DNA from: Valencia hispanica
Lineage: Eukaryota; Chordata; Actinopteri; Cyprinodontiformes; Valenciidae
NCBI GenBank assembly: GCA_963556495.2
Contig: OY747702.1
Coordinates: 52,291,286 to 52,355,285 of the forward strand
Direction: 5' to 3'
Length of the DNA stretch: 64,000 nt
Under the pieces are notes generated by a model. The model was given only the letters and a program-made list of their open reading frames with translations, was not told the origin of the DNA and searched no databases. The position numbers were made by a program, and so were the translations under genes. Positions 45,814 to 56,760 of the stretch are shown one piece after another (position 1 is the stretch's first letter; each line of letters starts with the position of its first letter).

Positions 45814-46537
45814 ACAAAAGATTGTACCACAACCTCTGTTCTAAACATACATGAGGAACATCTGGAGAGAGGTTTTTCTTCCTTTAACATACTTTACGGA
45901 CATTAGGATGTATTTTGTTCTAACAGAAAAAACACATTACAAGTAAAAACCACAGGTAAAGAAAAAATATATATTTTACCTGATAAACTTTATTTTTCTT
46001 GCATTCCTCAATTGGAATGCAGCATGCACCTTTCACGTTGTCAAACAAAACTCCTAGTGCTATATTTAGCAAAAAGGAGGACAATAAAGAAGTGGGAACA
46101 GTAGCTTCTGTCTGCAAACTCACACAGGATGAAACACTCAGTGGAGTGCAGTGTTCTGTAGAGAAAACTCACCGGTATTCTTTCATTATGCTGCTAAATT
46201 GATTAAAGTACTTCTGCATATTGTTTCTTCATCCACATTAAAATGGAAACTAACAGCAGAGGTGCAGAAACCGCTTATACTTACAGTGAAATGACATGTT
46301 TCATTGTCATTACATTCCGGCGTGGACATGATACCCACAGTGGGGGTCAATAAGGAACAATGACCAGAACACCTATTTGGTGAGTGCTAAGAGTGTAGTG
46401 GGGTCATGAATTCCTTCAAAGAGGTCACCTAATTTTCTAAAAACTTGTGTAGGATGTGGAGGTGGAGCTCTGGGAAACTAAGTTGTCGTTAAAAATGTTC
46501 AATCTTAAAGAGGGAGGGAACCTATGACTGTGTCTGT
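45814..46537. other. No gene seen
   Basis: AT-rich; short ORFs on both strands (45920-46202) have no domain. Confidence 0.45.
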
Positions 46538-47600
46538 ATGTCTTTGTCTACCTGTCAGGTTGGGTCTTGGGCTGTCCTCTTGCCTGGTGCACTTCAGGCC
46601 TTACATTTAATGGGGGGGCCTATTTCCCCTCCGTCACTCCCTGCCAGTGACGGATGCCCCTGCCCACTGGTGTGTTGGTGGTTAATCCGCTTCGGACCTG
46701 GTGCGTGCCTCGCCGGGCCTGGGGGGACCGGTGTGTCGGTCGGCCGATGTCTTCCCTTGGTTGGTTGGGGCACCTCTTTCAGTGGTGGCCGGTTCGGGAT
46801 TGTTGGGTGGTGCCTGTTCGGTGGCTCGGCGTGATATGGATCCAGCGTCTCTGCTCGTTCGATCATCTGTTCTGTGCGCACCGTGCGTGGCTGGTTCATT
46901 GGCGGGTTGGGCCGGCCCTCGCCTTTGTTGGATGCCTGGTCTCGGCGCTCTGCGTTGCGCGGGATCAGGACTCGGGAGCTGGTACAACTTGGAGTCCAGA
47001 TGCTGGCTGAGCTGGGGATGGTGTCAATCCACTGCGGCTATCGGTGGGGCGCCCCAACGTGGGCAGGGGTGGGGCGCTGGGATGTTGGCGGTGCGGATTG
47101 GTCCAGGGTGGCGGTGGTGCGTGGCGGCTGGCGGCCGACCCCTGTGGCGAACACTCTTATGAAGAAACCTTATATGCATCAGCATTCTCACACACACACA
47201 TAGGTGTGGGGTCTCTGGTGTTTACAGATATATTCTTGGGCTTATCATTACTAGATCTTGATTAATCGGTACCATGAGTTTCCCTGTAACATTCTTGTTG
47301 TGTTTTTATATCCATTTTTGTTTGATGTGGTTGTGTAGTTCTTAGTTCACAATGTTTGTTTTGTCGATGTTCCTTTTTTGGTTTTTTTGGTTTTTCCCCT
47401 CTCTCTGCCGTCCTTTAGGTATGGAGGCAGACTTCGATTTTTTCCTGTGTTTTCTTTATTCCCTTTCCTCTCTTATATTTTCAACTCACCCTCTCTTATG
47501 ACTTTTTGTTTCCTACCTCTCCTCTTCATCTTCTATCTTTCTTCCCCTTTCTCCCCCTTCCATAACATCAGGAAATAAAAACCCCAGCAATTCATAATAA
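46538..47600 (+). repeat. GC/CpG-rich block followed by T-rich 3'-UTR-like tract
   Basis: Base composition changes abruptly. 46600-47165 is strongly G- and C-rich with frequent CpG (GTCGGTCGGCCGATG, GGCGGCTGGCGGCCGACC), open in several frames on both strands only because stop codons are rare. From 47166 it becomes T-rich (CTCACACACACACATAGGTG, GGTTTTTTTGGTTTTTCCCC) and closes with AATAAA words near 47574 and 47600. The order suggests the 3' part of a high-copy retroelement rather than a host CpG-island promoter. I cannot name the family. The ORFs (up to 153 codons) are not supported as genes. Confidence 0.4.
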
Positions 47601-47895
47601 AGATTTTTCACACATATATATCAAGTGGAGTACTATAGCAAAAGCTGTAGTGCTCCGCTTGTGAAAGTAAATCTGTCGGGCTTCTACTTGGTACTCAGAC
47701 ACCAATTCTGAGCTCCACACTGCCAAACAGGACACGTACATTTTTTTTTTTTAGTTTTCAATCTTAAACATAAAATGTCGTAAGAATTAAAATTTAGCTC
47801 TATAAATCCAAACTAAACTTGGCCTATGTGTTGGAAGTCCCTTTAACAAGGCGCACATTATAGGAATAAGATCCCATTTGTTCATTTTTTTTTTT

Positions 47896-48348
47896 GCTAA
47901 AATTTATTTACTAAAAACATTGAATGGAAATGCATCTTTACAATTAGGACAACATGTACCAAATCAGTAACATTATGAAGTTATTCCCTATTTTATTGCA
48001 ATGAATCCAAGTCTCTCACTGCTACGGTCAACATGCATATATTCAGCGACAACAGCTGTGGTTGCGGATAGACTCTCATGGTTTAAACCATGCAATTATA
48101 CAAAAGACTAAACAGAAGTTTCCTTTTTATATAAATCAAATTTAAATGTACACAATTGACCACAATATTACACAGTACAAATTTGTCTGCCCTTTGTTGT
48201 CGTAAATAAACAAAACTGAATACAAAAATAACAGTACTGCAACAACGTGAAGTACTGGATATGAACATAAGATAGAGAAAAAATAGCATGAACCAGAGTC
48301 TTCTTTTCCCACAAAGATATTATGCATCACTGTAAAAGGGCAAATAAT
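47896..48348 (-). other. 3'-UTR-like sequence of the candidate exon
   Basis: Directly after the stop at 48349-48351, the minus strand is AT-rich with TGTAATATTG and GTACATTTAAATTTG words. It holds AATAAA signals at 47997-47992 and 47908-47903. The second is followed within about ten bases by a genomic A11 run (47885-47895). A templated A-tract just after a poly(A) signal can mark a retrocopy, but it may be chance. Confidence 0.3.
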
Positions 48349-48509
48349 TTATCCGAGTTTTACTGGAACAGAGCTTGTTGGCACGTCTGTCACGTCCACA
48401 GTGTTCTGGCTGTACAAACGAATCCATGAGGAGCGGTGAGAGGAAGTGAAGCAGCCTCGCCGTGATGATGAGGAAGCATGTGTGGTTGAGACGGCGGCGC
48501 GGTGCTCCA
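48349..48509 (-). CDS. Candidate terminal coding exon, product unknown
   Basis: An acceptor-like CTGCCACAG ends at 48510. From there the frame reads EHRAAVSTTHASSSSRRGCF, TSSHRSSWIRLYSQNTVDVT and DVPTSSVPVKLG, then TAA. The composition (serine clusters, then a structured-looking valine-rich end) looks more like a real protein C-terminus than the neighbouring frames, and the region is GC-richer than its surroundings. A 3'-UTR-like stretch with poly(A) signals follows. I do not recognise the protein and found no other exon. The overlapping frame MSCHSGAPRRRLNHTCFLII is an alternative. It could also be a 5'-truncated retrocopy. Confidence 0.3.
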
Positions 48510-48689
48510 CTGTGGCAGCTCATTTACAAGAACGCTTTATAATATGAAAGCCTTGTTCGCAGTTCAGACGCCAGCTATATTTCTTCCCCAGTGAGAACAT
48601 ACTCAAATTAATACTCATTATCTGAAGGTGTAAGAAACTATGTAAAAAGATTGTATGCTCTTTAATAATAAAATAGAAAAAGAAATAGA

Positions 48690-49765
48690 AAAAGAGCATA
48701 TCGATAAAGGGAGTAGTCATATTCATCGATATCGATAATTATTCATAACTATCAAAAAAATGCATCCCTGAATATTTTATGCTATTCTTTAATTAACAAA
48801 TTTAATTTTATATTAAATTCAGCACTTTATTCAAACACTTTTTTGTTATACCATAACTAAAAGTTTGTAAAAAACAAAAACAAATCAAGTTAAGAAACCT
48901 GAGTGACATCAGTAAATACAAAGAAAAGTTATTAACCATTATATTATAGTTTTTTTTAAATTATATCAGTAATTTAAATTAAAGGCTTATCGTGATGCTT
49001 TTTTAAATATCTTTTAAACATTTTATGACACTTTATCATATTAATGGCTCAGACCTTTGGCTTAGTTTGTGTGTAAAAATTAGGTCAATAAAGGTGATTC
49101 TCAGTTCAGCTGCTAAAGCTAAAGCTAACCAGCTACATACTGATGGCTGAGTGTAGACGGCGCCCAAAACACTGGAGCCCAGTCCAGTAACTGAGTGCTG
49201 AAGCCAGCAGGTCTTTCTACCCCAGTTTGTATTTTTGAAAGTGTTTTTCTCTTCTGAAGACATGGTGGAGAAAGCCATGGGAGTTGTTAGCAGCGCGGCT
49301 CGGGTGTGTTGTGCCTGTCTCTATGCAAACGTGACAGGAGCAACAACAGCTTTGCTGACCGTAGCATTTCCTGTATTTTATTTTGTTCATTATTGTTACG
49401 TTTAGTGTTGATGGGCGTCGAGGACCGGTTCAAAACTAGATGCAACATTTACCTGCTGGTTAACTACTGAAACCTTTTGTCGGGACAATTTCCTCCGCCG
49501 CTCCTTGCTGTTACATCTTTTGCAGTTCAAGTAATTTGCTCCTTTTAGTGGTTTGAGAGGAGCGAGGGTTCGGTGACGGAGCTGCCTGGGTCTGCGTTTG
49601 TGATTGGTTTGGAGTAAGTGATGGCTTTGGTATTAAGCTACCTGAAAAAGAATGGGAAACATTTTTTTATATCAAATTTTTTATCGTCTCTTTTTCATTC
49701 TATCGCACCACACGTCTATCGATCGATAGATATTGTTTTTGAATTATCGTCCAGCCCTACTGTGT
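48690..49765. mobile_element. Degenerate DNA element with TATCGAT-rich ends
   Basis: The right end reads CTATCGATCGATAGATATTG ... ATTATCGTCCAGCCCT, the mirror of the CAGGGCTGGRCGATA termini common in fish non-autonomous elements. The left side carries ATATCGATAAAGG and TTCATCGATATCGATAATT near 48697-48737, but its outermost bases are lost. The interior has GC-rich patches (49280-49620) and a minus ORF at 49036-49278 with no clear domain. Superfamily uncertain; hAT is most likely. Confidence 0.45.
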
Positions 49766-50524
49766 GCTACAGTATGTTTCAGTGTCTAAGCTCACTTTTT
49801 CGCTCAGAAACTCAGAGAAGCCACATCCGTGGCAGGTTTTTCAGGCTGCATATGCTTACAAATGTCTGTCAATACATTTTCAATACATTTTCAGTTTCTC
49901 ATTTTTCACACTCCAGTTATAGTGTGCTGAGTGTTTACTGTTCTATGAGGGCAACAGGGGTGCAGCAGGCTCTCTTTAGGTGTGATTTGGTTGTTTTAGA
50001 AGACGCATGCCTGGCAGGATTGGACAAGATGTAAAATTTGTGCTGAAATTAGTAGAAGGAAGAGCGATAAACAGAGCTCCTAGTCCTACTGTGATATGGC
50101 TATACTTTGCAACCATAAACATTTGATCAAGACCCTTAGGGAGCTAACTCCAGTTGTAAACAAGAAGGTAAACTATTTAGTTTGAAAGTTATTTTGTTCA
50201 AAAATATGCTTTTGATCTTAAAAAAAAATCTTCCAAATAGCCGTTTTTAAATTATTGCAAAAACTTTCCTCTTGAGTTTAAATGGTTTTACAATAGAAAC
50301 AATTGTTCTGGTCCTTAACACAACAACGAGAAATGAGTTGTAGTTGCAAGCTTTTCTTTCAGCATCTTTTACCAGGAAACTCACCCTCCTTTCCTGACTA
50401 CTGAGTGAGATGGAATGGAACAGGGTACAGGTGCAGCAATGTTTTTCGTATATGTACAATAAGGAACATAACTATTTGACCAACCTGCGTTTTTGCAAGT
50501 TCTCTCACTTAGAAATTATGGGGG
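49766..50524. other. No gene seen
   Basis: No recognised features; ORFs overlapping 49618-50034 extend from the repeat and have no domain. Confidence 0.4.
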
Positions 50525-50990
50525 GGTCAGAAATGTACATTGTAGGTGCATTTTTTTATTCTGGAAATCACATTGTCTGATTTTTAAAGAATTTATTTGT
50601 ATTTTATTGCTGCACATAAGTATTTGAACACTTGGAAATCAGCAAGAATTCTGGCTCTCAAAGACCTGTTACTCTGCCTTTAAAAAGTCCACCTCTACTC
50701 CATGTATTAATCTAAATTAGTAGCACCTGTCTGAGCTTGTTAAAGACACCTGTCCACTCCACAGTCAGTCAGACTCGATCTACTATCATGGGAAAGACCA
50801 AAGAGCTGTCAAAAGACACCAGAGACAAAATTGTTGACCTCTACATGGCTGGAAAGGGCAACGGGGCGATTGCCAATATCACTGATGATAAGAAAGGTGA
50901 GGAATCAGCCCAGAACTACACGGGAGGAGCTGGTCAACGACATGAAGAGAGTTGGGACCACAATTTCAAAGGTTCCTGCGGTAGAACACT
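50525..50990 (+). pseudogene. Tc1-like transposon, left part with transposase N-terminus
   Basis: The left portion has ATTCTGGAAATCACATTGTC and CACATAAGTATTTGAACAC, the inner repeat words of a long-IR Tc1 element like that at 30148. The leader CAGTCAGTCAGACTCGATC precedes [20 protein letters not shown] and [12 protein letters not shown] deletion then fuses to [20 protein letters not shown], out of register with the normal protein. The copy ends near 50990, where it joins an L2 fragment. No catalytic residues and no right TIR. Confidence 0.8.
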
Positions 50991-50999
50991 AGACACTGT

Positions 51000-51475
51000 T
51001 GCAGTATTCAATCCGACTAAAGATAAACACATGGATGAGTTTTTCTAGGTTCTGTTGCGACATCTGTCCTTTAATCTTAGAAATTTTCTTCAGGTGATAG
51101 AAGGCTGAGCTTGTTATTGGTTTTATGTGACCCTGGAGGTTCAGGTCTGAGTCCAATACTGCAGTACACCTAGATGTGTAACAGCTGAGGCTGTGTACGG
51201 ACTCTTGATCGTTCCTTGTTGGTCCAAAAATAATTACTTCAGTTTTGTTTCTATTTGAAAATCATGGTCCATCCATCCGTTGATTTGGTTGATGCATTTA
51301 CTTAGGGTTTGGATGGGTTCAAAGTCACCTGGTGACATTGTAATGTCATTGTAATGTCACCTGCATAGTTATGGTAACTAGTCTTATTGGTTGTTATAAT
51401 CTGGGCTAGTGAGAGCGATATAGATATTACAAAGCATGCTTCATGCTAACTCTACAGAACTATATTATTAGGCTA
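51000..51475 (-). pseudogene. L2-like LINE ORF2 fragment around RT motif C
   Basis: On the minus strand, from about 51375, the sequence encodes NYAGDIT, at the place of the YADDT catalytic motif. It then gives [36 protein letters not shown] and QMSQQNLEKLIHVFIFSRI. It is the same subfamily as 42430-43289. The second position of the catalytic pair is changed (YADD to YAGD), and an 11-base tandem duplication (TTGTAATGTCA twice in plus direction, near 51340-51361) lies just beside it and shifts the frame. The hAT element at 51484 cuts it on the upstream side. Confidence 0.75.
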
Positions 51476-51483
51476 CTATCTAT

Positions 51484-52991
51484 CAGAGATGGGAGTAAGT
51501 CCCATACATGCAAGTCTCAAGTAAGTCCCAAGTCATCTTTAAGGAGGATCAAGCAAGTCAAGTCCAAGTACAGCTTTAGTCAAGGAAGTCAAGTCAAGTC
51601 ACAAGTCAAGTCATAATCAAATTAGTTTTTTCAAATGCTTGTTTTTCATCAAACCTGTGAGGATTTGGAAAGATTTGTGGATATCTGAAACTTAGTTTTT
51701 ACTAGTAAAATTAAAATCTTAAATATCTTGAAATTCAGTTTCTGCAAGCAAAAATGTGTTTGAGAATATATTTAATTTAAATTCTTACAGGTTGGAATGC
51801 AACTAGGAAGAATCTATTGTGGAGATCTACCGAAGGAACAAGAAAGAGGAGTGCACTTTGAATAAATGTCAAAATGGCTTGCCATAATCCACTCACAATA
51901 AGAGCGGGGCTGATTCAGAGAAAGTCGCAGGATCATGCTTTGGACACACCAACATGAAAAACATCTCCAAATACACTGGTCCAGTTCGAGTTCAAAATGG
52001 ACGTAGTTTACACAGTGGACAATAATTTTCATATAGCCTGTTATACTGGCCCGATGTTGAGGTCATTTTTCTGAATGGAAATGTTTCTCAAAATTATCCC
52101 CCCCTCTGGTTTTTTCACAAATCGCACCCTGCTGACACATAATATAAGGACAATGTGGGAAGAGAAACAACTTTGCCTGGCAGTGAATGTTGGATGTGTG
52201 TGTCCTACCTATACATGCACCACCGTCATAACATCTGAAAAAAGTTTTGACTCTGTATAGCAGCTAATCTCATTAACAGGCGTGCATTCATGCGTAGATA
52301 TTTAGCGCCAGTCTGGTTACAGCTAGCTAGCGTTAGTGCTGCTAAACTAGTAGCTACTTGCCACCAGATTTGCAATTTCAGAGAGATGTATATATTTAGG
52401 CAAAGGTTAAAGTCAAAAGCAGCCAAGATGCAAAATAATAATAATAATAATCAGGACGTAATCCATAGCATGTTACTCACCTTACTTTATGTGCTGTCCT
52501 AAAATGTCGGAGGAAATTCGATGTAATGCCTGCAGTATCAGCAATTTTAACATTGCAGATTTTGCAGGTAGCTCCTCTTTTATTTTGTTTTGTAGCGTAA
52601 TCTTTGTAGCCAAAATGCAAAATTTTCAGAATGTTGTTGCCAGTCAGAGTGGCTTCCATCTCGCTGCAGATCACTCATTAGACTAATGCAGACTTGCCTT
52701 CTGTCCGTTGCGTGGAAGAGGGGTTGCCAGGTTTGCTGATATGCTGCAAGTCAGAAGCTCTCGCGCACAATAAAGCAATGTTCATCTAATTATTTATTTG
52801 TTGATAATAATTACAAATTTAACAAGACTGATGTGACTTGGCAAGTCACATGACTCAAGTCAAGTCAAGAAGGGCAAGTCAAAGTCAAGTCAAGTCTTTT
52901 GTTGATGTTGATCAAGCAGGCCAAAAGTCACAAATCTGGTGACTCGAGTCGGACTCGAGTCAAGTCATCAACTCGAGTCCCCCCATCTCTG
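51484..52991. mobile_element. hAT transposon derivative with perfect 8-bp duplication
   Basis: CTATCTAT occurs immediately before (51476-51483) and after (52992-52999) the element, an exact 8-bp target duplication as hAT enzymes make. The ends read CAGAGATGGGAGTAAGTC and, reverse complemented, CAGAGATGGGGGGACTCG. Both subterminal regions are packed with AAGTC words (GTCAAGTCAAGTCACAAGTC; GACTCGAGTC), likely transposase-binding repeats. The 1508-bp body holds a BED-finger exon on the minus strand and lacks the catalytic domain. The intact duplication suggests a fairly recent insertion. Confidence 0.9.
52480..52674 (-). pseudogene. BED zinc-finger exon of a hAT transposase
   Basis: The frame reads LHFGYKDYATKQNKRGATCK then ICNVKIADTAGITSNFLRHF and RTAHK. 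CKIC plus H....H gives the C2H2 ligands of a BED finger, and TSNFLRHFRTAHK is its classic end. BED fingers bind the ends of hAT transposons. No frameshift lies within the finger. A donor is possible near 52483 (CACAAGGTAAG follows on the minus strand: AAG|GTAAGG). The later exons encoding the RNase H-like catalytic domain are deleted. Confidence 0.8.
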
Positions 52992-52999
52992 CTATCTAT

Positions 53000-53095
53000 G
53001 GACTTTGCAGCAATCATTCATCCTGATCAAGCAGGTGGCGATGGTGGAGAGAAAGAACTTCCTTTTAACAGGAAGAAACCAGAACCAGGCTGAAA
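53000..53095 (-). repeat. L2-type LINE 3' UTR fragment
   Basis: On the minus strand it reads CAGCCTGGTTCTGGTTTCTT, CCTGTTAAAAGGAAGTTC, TCTCCACCATCGCC and GATTGCTGCAAAGTCCATAG. It is a version of the 3' UTR seen on the plus strand at 61330-61712. It lies on the wrong side of the ORF fragment at 51000-51475 to be its own tail, so it is either another copy or rearranged. Confidence 0.6.
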
Positions 53096-53099
53096 GGGT

Positions 53100-54004
53100 G
53101 ATGATCTGCCAGCTTAATTTTTATAGTAGAAGTTTGAGAATTAGAGGTGCAATCATACCTGGTTGCAGAGCAAACCGCCAAAAGACACCAATAAAACAAA
53201 ATGTAATGTTTAATTTTTGAAAATTATAATTATAATTATTATTTAAATGAAATGATCACCATTATGAGTACACACACATTGCGAAAAATGCTGCGACCGC
53301 TGAACTTTAACTGAAAGAGTTCCTCAAAAAACTGACTTTTATGAACATGTAGATCACACCACACAGGGCGAACAGTAACTCATGCTGCCTGGTCCCATCA
53401 GCAACTTGACAACAATCTGCTCCGCTACAGATAAAAAAAAAAAAGCAGAACAGGCTTTCGATCTGGATTTCATATATTTTGTGGTGTTCTGTGGGTGGGC
53501 TGGCGGCTTCATGCAATACTACGTGCACTTTGCGCAGCTGCAATTCACTGTGAACCTATGACACCCCCTTTTATTGGTCGGTTGGTTTGCTGAACCTCCT
53601 GTCTGGACTAAACCACTTCCTGTTTGATGGAGGCAGATACAGCAGATGGGTTCTCATCTAAAATTACTCGCTTGCCTGTTGTCATTCTGTGTAAAATATT
53701 GGCTGTAGTTTCCAAAACATCTGGTTTTTGTGTGGGTGTGTTTCGGAGCGTCATACACCCCAGAAAATCTGATTATTTTTTTAGGGTTTAATACGAAGAT
53801 GAGATCTAAAATAAGAGCTAAAAATGGACAGTGGGTGTAATTTAATTCTGAAAAACGTCAATCAATTTTGACAAACATTAATAATCCCTATTTTATGATT
53901 GTTATAAGCACAATTATTTTCAATAACATTAATAGATTTAATCTTCATGCATAGAGATGCACCAATTAAAAGTTTGTTTCCAGTTTATGATCTGCGTTTT
54001 TTCT
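53100..54004. other. No gene seen
   Basis: AT-rich; ORFs without domains; A12 run near 53431. Confidence 0.45.
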
Positions 54005-54118
54005 GTAAAGATTGTACTAAGGCAATGTACACACGTAGCAGCGTGAATGGGTGAATGACTCAATGTAGTGTAAACCACTTTGTGGTCCGCTGACTGAAAA
54101 AGCGCTATACAAATGCAG
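54005..54118 (+). repeat. Retroelement 3'-tail fragment
   Basis: GTGAATGGGTGAATGACTC, TGTAGTGTAAACCACTTTG and AAAGCGCTATACAAATGCA form the usual 3' end of a fish non-LTR or SINE-like repeat. It is in the opposite orientation to 41411-41674. Confidence 0.65.
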
Positions 54119-56461
54119 AGCAAAAAGGCAGGCCAAATCATAGAAATTATTATTATTATTTCTTTTTGATTCCCAGCTACATGTGGACAAGGTCTAAATT
54201 TAGCTGTTAAGGATTTTTTCCTAAGAACTGCTGTATAACATGACAATCCAACAGCTTTAAAAAATATTTTTTCTAGCTTTCCCACCATGGCCAGCCCTAA
54301 TTTGTTTGTACGAGGAGCAGATGCGATGTCTTGCAACATGTGCAAAGTTTCCCATATTAAAGAGAACAAATCATTAAGCATTCTATTTTAGTTTTTGGTA
54401 CTGCCCACCCTCCATTACTAAAACATCAATATCTATGTGAATACCTTCCCACATGTCTTCCCACATGTCGGGGAAAATATAAACTGTATTTCCCTTCCTT
54501 TTAAATAGCTTCTCACATGCATGTGATTCCATGTGATTCATTTTTAACACACAAGTTGCTAAAGGTGTCACTTTTTCACTCGGTGACACCTTCCTCACCA
54601 ATTAGTCTCATTGTTGGTGCGATGTATGTGGAGTGTATTTTGCATCTTCTCTGGGCCAAACAAGTCAAAAATCATCAGATTCCGCTGATTCCAGCTCATT
54701 TCTCTGTCTATCTTTACTGATGTAGCTGTATGATAGTAAGTATTCGGCTGTACAGGGATGGATGGACGGACGGAAAGAGGACATAGACAGACAAATCTTT
54801 TCATTGAAAGACGGACAAATTCTTTTAGATAATGTTAGGGGACAATGTCCGTAATTCCAAATATTTTTTCCATACTCTAATTGTACTATTCTGTCTGAGT
54901 GTTATGCTGAGTCGTGAACTCAGGTTAAACAGCAAGCCAAACTCGTTCTTCACAAGCCAGGATGGCTAGCGCCTTGCTCCTTTATTTTCTTGCTCCCTTT
55001 GTTGACAGGTAAAAAAGTGAGTAAAACTTCAATGAAAAAGAATAATGGAACCAAAATAAGTATATTATAGGCTCAAATTAACCTTAACCTAGTAGAAATC
55101 CAACACAATTTCACACTTTAAACAGCAAATGGTAAATACTAGCAGGCTAGCCGGAAAACTAAAAAACATCTTAAATAAATAACAGTAAACCTAAGAAATT
55201 CCTCAGTAAATGCACACATCACCATTGGTTTTAAATAATACACTTACAGACATTGCTGCCGTGAGCATAAAAACACACAAACTTGAAGAAATAACTTTAA
55301 ATTGACACCTTTGTACTGAATAAGAAGTTTTGCGTAACCTAGCAACCTGAGAAATCACAGTTACCTAACGTGATTTTAGAAAGTTTTAAACAGGAGTGAA
55401 ACTATTCATCTCTTTCCCTCTTTATGGGCAAAGTGAAACAGCCTATACTAGCAATATTACTAATAATAAACAAACATAAACTTTCTTATTACATTAACAC
55501 AGTAAGACTGGGAGCAGAGCTCTGTTTTTCTTTTCCATACTTATCCAGACCTGGAAAATACTTAAATCGAATTCCAGACTTTACTAGACTGTGCAGGAAC
55601 TCTGGATGTGCTTCACTTCTTTAGTGACTGTATTATGCTTATTGAACACAGCTTTGGAAAGATTCAGCGTAAATGAAATAATCTGCATAATTTGGCTTTT
55701 TAGTTACCCACCTAACATACCCAGTTTTCACTATATTCAGTAAAAAATCTTTACATGGTTGCTTGTTGTTACGGAAGCACTTAGTGTTAATCACTCACCA
55801 TGTCCATAAACCATAGTGTTTTTGTTTGACACAGTGCTCTGAAACCCAGCATCCCATCTCTTTAAATTAGTTTCCCAAGCCGGATTATTTCATCATAGAT
55901 TTATTCCCATCTAATCCTGGAGATTCCTGTTTTGGCATGACGCTTCTTTCAGACAAACATACAGAAAAGGGCGGACATGAGGTTCAAGCCCTCAATCATC
56001 CCCTCTCCTGCTGATTCATCCCATGAAAACGGGACTTGCTCTGTGTTTTCTCATCGCTGTTTTCATTCTCAAACGAAAGTTCTGGAAGACGAAATCTGTA
56101 ATTAGGGAATTGTCTTTGAGGTTTTGAAGAGGAGTGAGAGGATTGTGTCACAGCATTCTCATCTATCTATCCAAGACTGTTGGTGTCAGCAGAAACATAA
56201 AAAAACAAGCCTCAGAGTAAAGGCTTTTATATTAAAGAATAAAATTATAGAAAGGATTGGGGTCTCTTTTGATGGAACGAAAAACAGAAATGTTGTGTGC
56301 CAGTAAAACTTTTTATACAACAGCCTCAAAAATTAAAGTATTCTACATTACAAGCCAAGGCGCTGTGAATAAACTGCAGGCCATGCTCCTGAACCAACAA
56401 GGCAAGAAATCAACTTTATTAAACTCACCTCTTTATAAGGCAATTTGTACACTGCCCATCC
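54119..56461. other. No gene seen
   Basis: AT-rich. A direct duplication (CCTTCCCACATGTCTTCCCACATGTC) lies near 54444-54469. ORFs show no domain. Confidence 0.45.
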
Positions 56462-56760
56462 CCCAATGAAAGTCGCACACTCTAATATTTCAGTGGGTGG
56501 CCATTAGTTGTGAATATAACATGAATAATTTCAGTAAACTTCTTCAATGTCACATTTATTTCCATCCAGAATTGCATTAATTTTTCACCAAGCTCTTGTA
56601 GAGATGATGTGAGAGTCTGACCGCTGTGCAAATGCTTCCCCAACACACCCCAAATATTATCAACGGGGTCAACATTTGAAAAATTATGTTTCACATTCTT
56701 TGAACCACATTACTTGGTCTTTAAGTCCTCTACAGGAAGAACAGGAAGAACTGATTGGCA
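56462..56760 (-). pseudogene. Tc1-like transposase C-terminal fragment
   Basis: The minus frame reads NFSNVDPVDNIWGVLGKHLH, then LTSSLQELGEKLMQFWMEIN and TTNGHPLKY. It matches in order the end of Tc1-like transposases: the N.DP.ENLW.V block that holds the last catalytic acid, a L..L...L...W helix, and a final KGGPT.Y. In NVDPVDNIW the acidic residue is D instead of E. No TIR is visible nearby. It belongs to the same broad family as the scrap at 8158. Confidence 0.7.

Noticed and set aside
46594..47203. Several long overlapping ORFs on both strands in the GC-rich block
   Set aside because: Openness in many frames at once follows from GC richness and few stop codons; no domain or codon pattern supports a protein.
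49618..50034. Plus ORF of 138 codons
   Set aside because: It starts inside the TATCGAT-ended repeat and runs into unrelated sequence; no domain.
53938..54381. Minus ORF of 147 codons
   Set aside because: It spans a retroelement tail fragment (54005-54118) in the non-coding orientation; composition is random-like.
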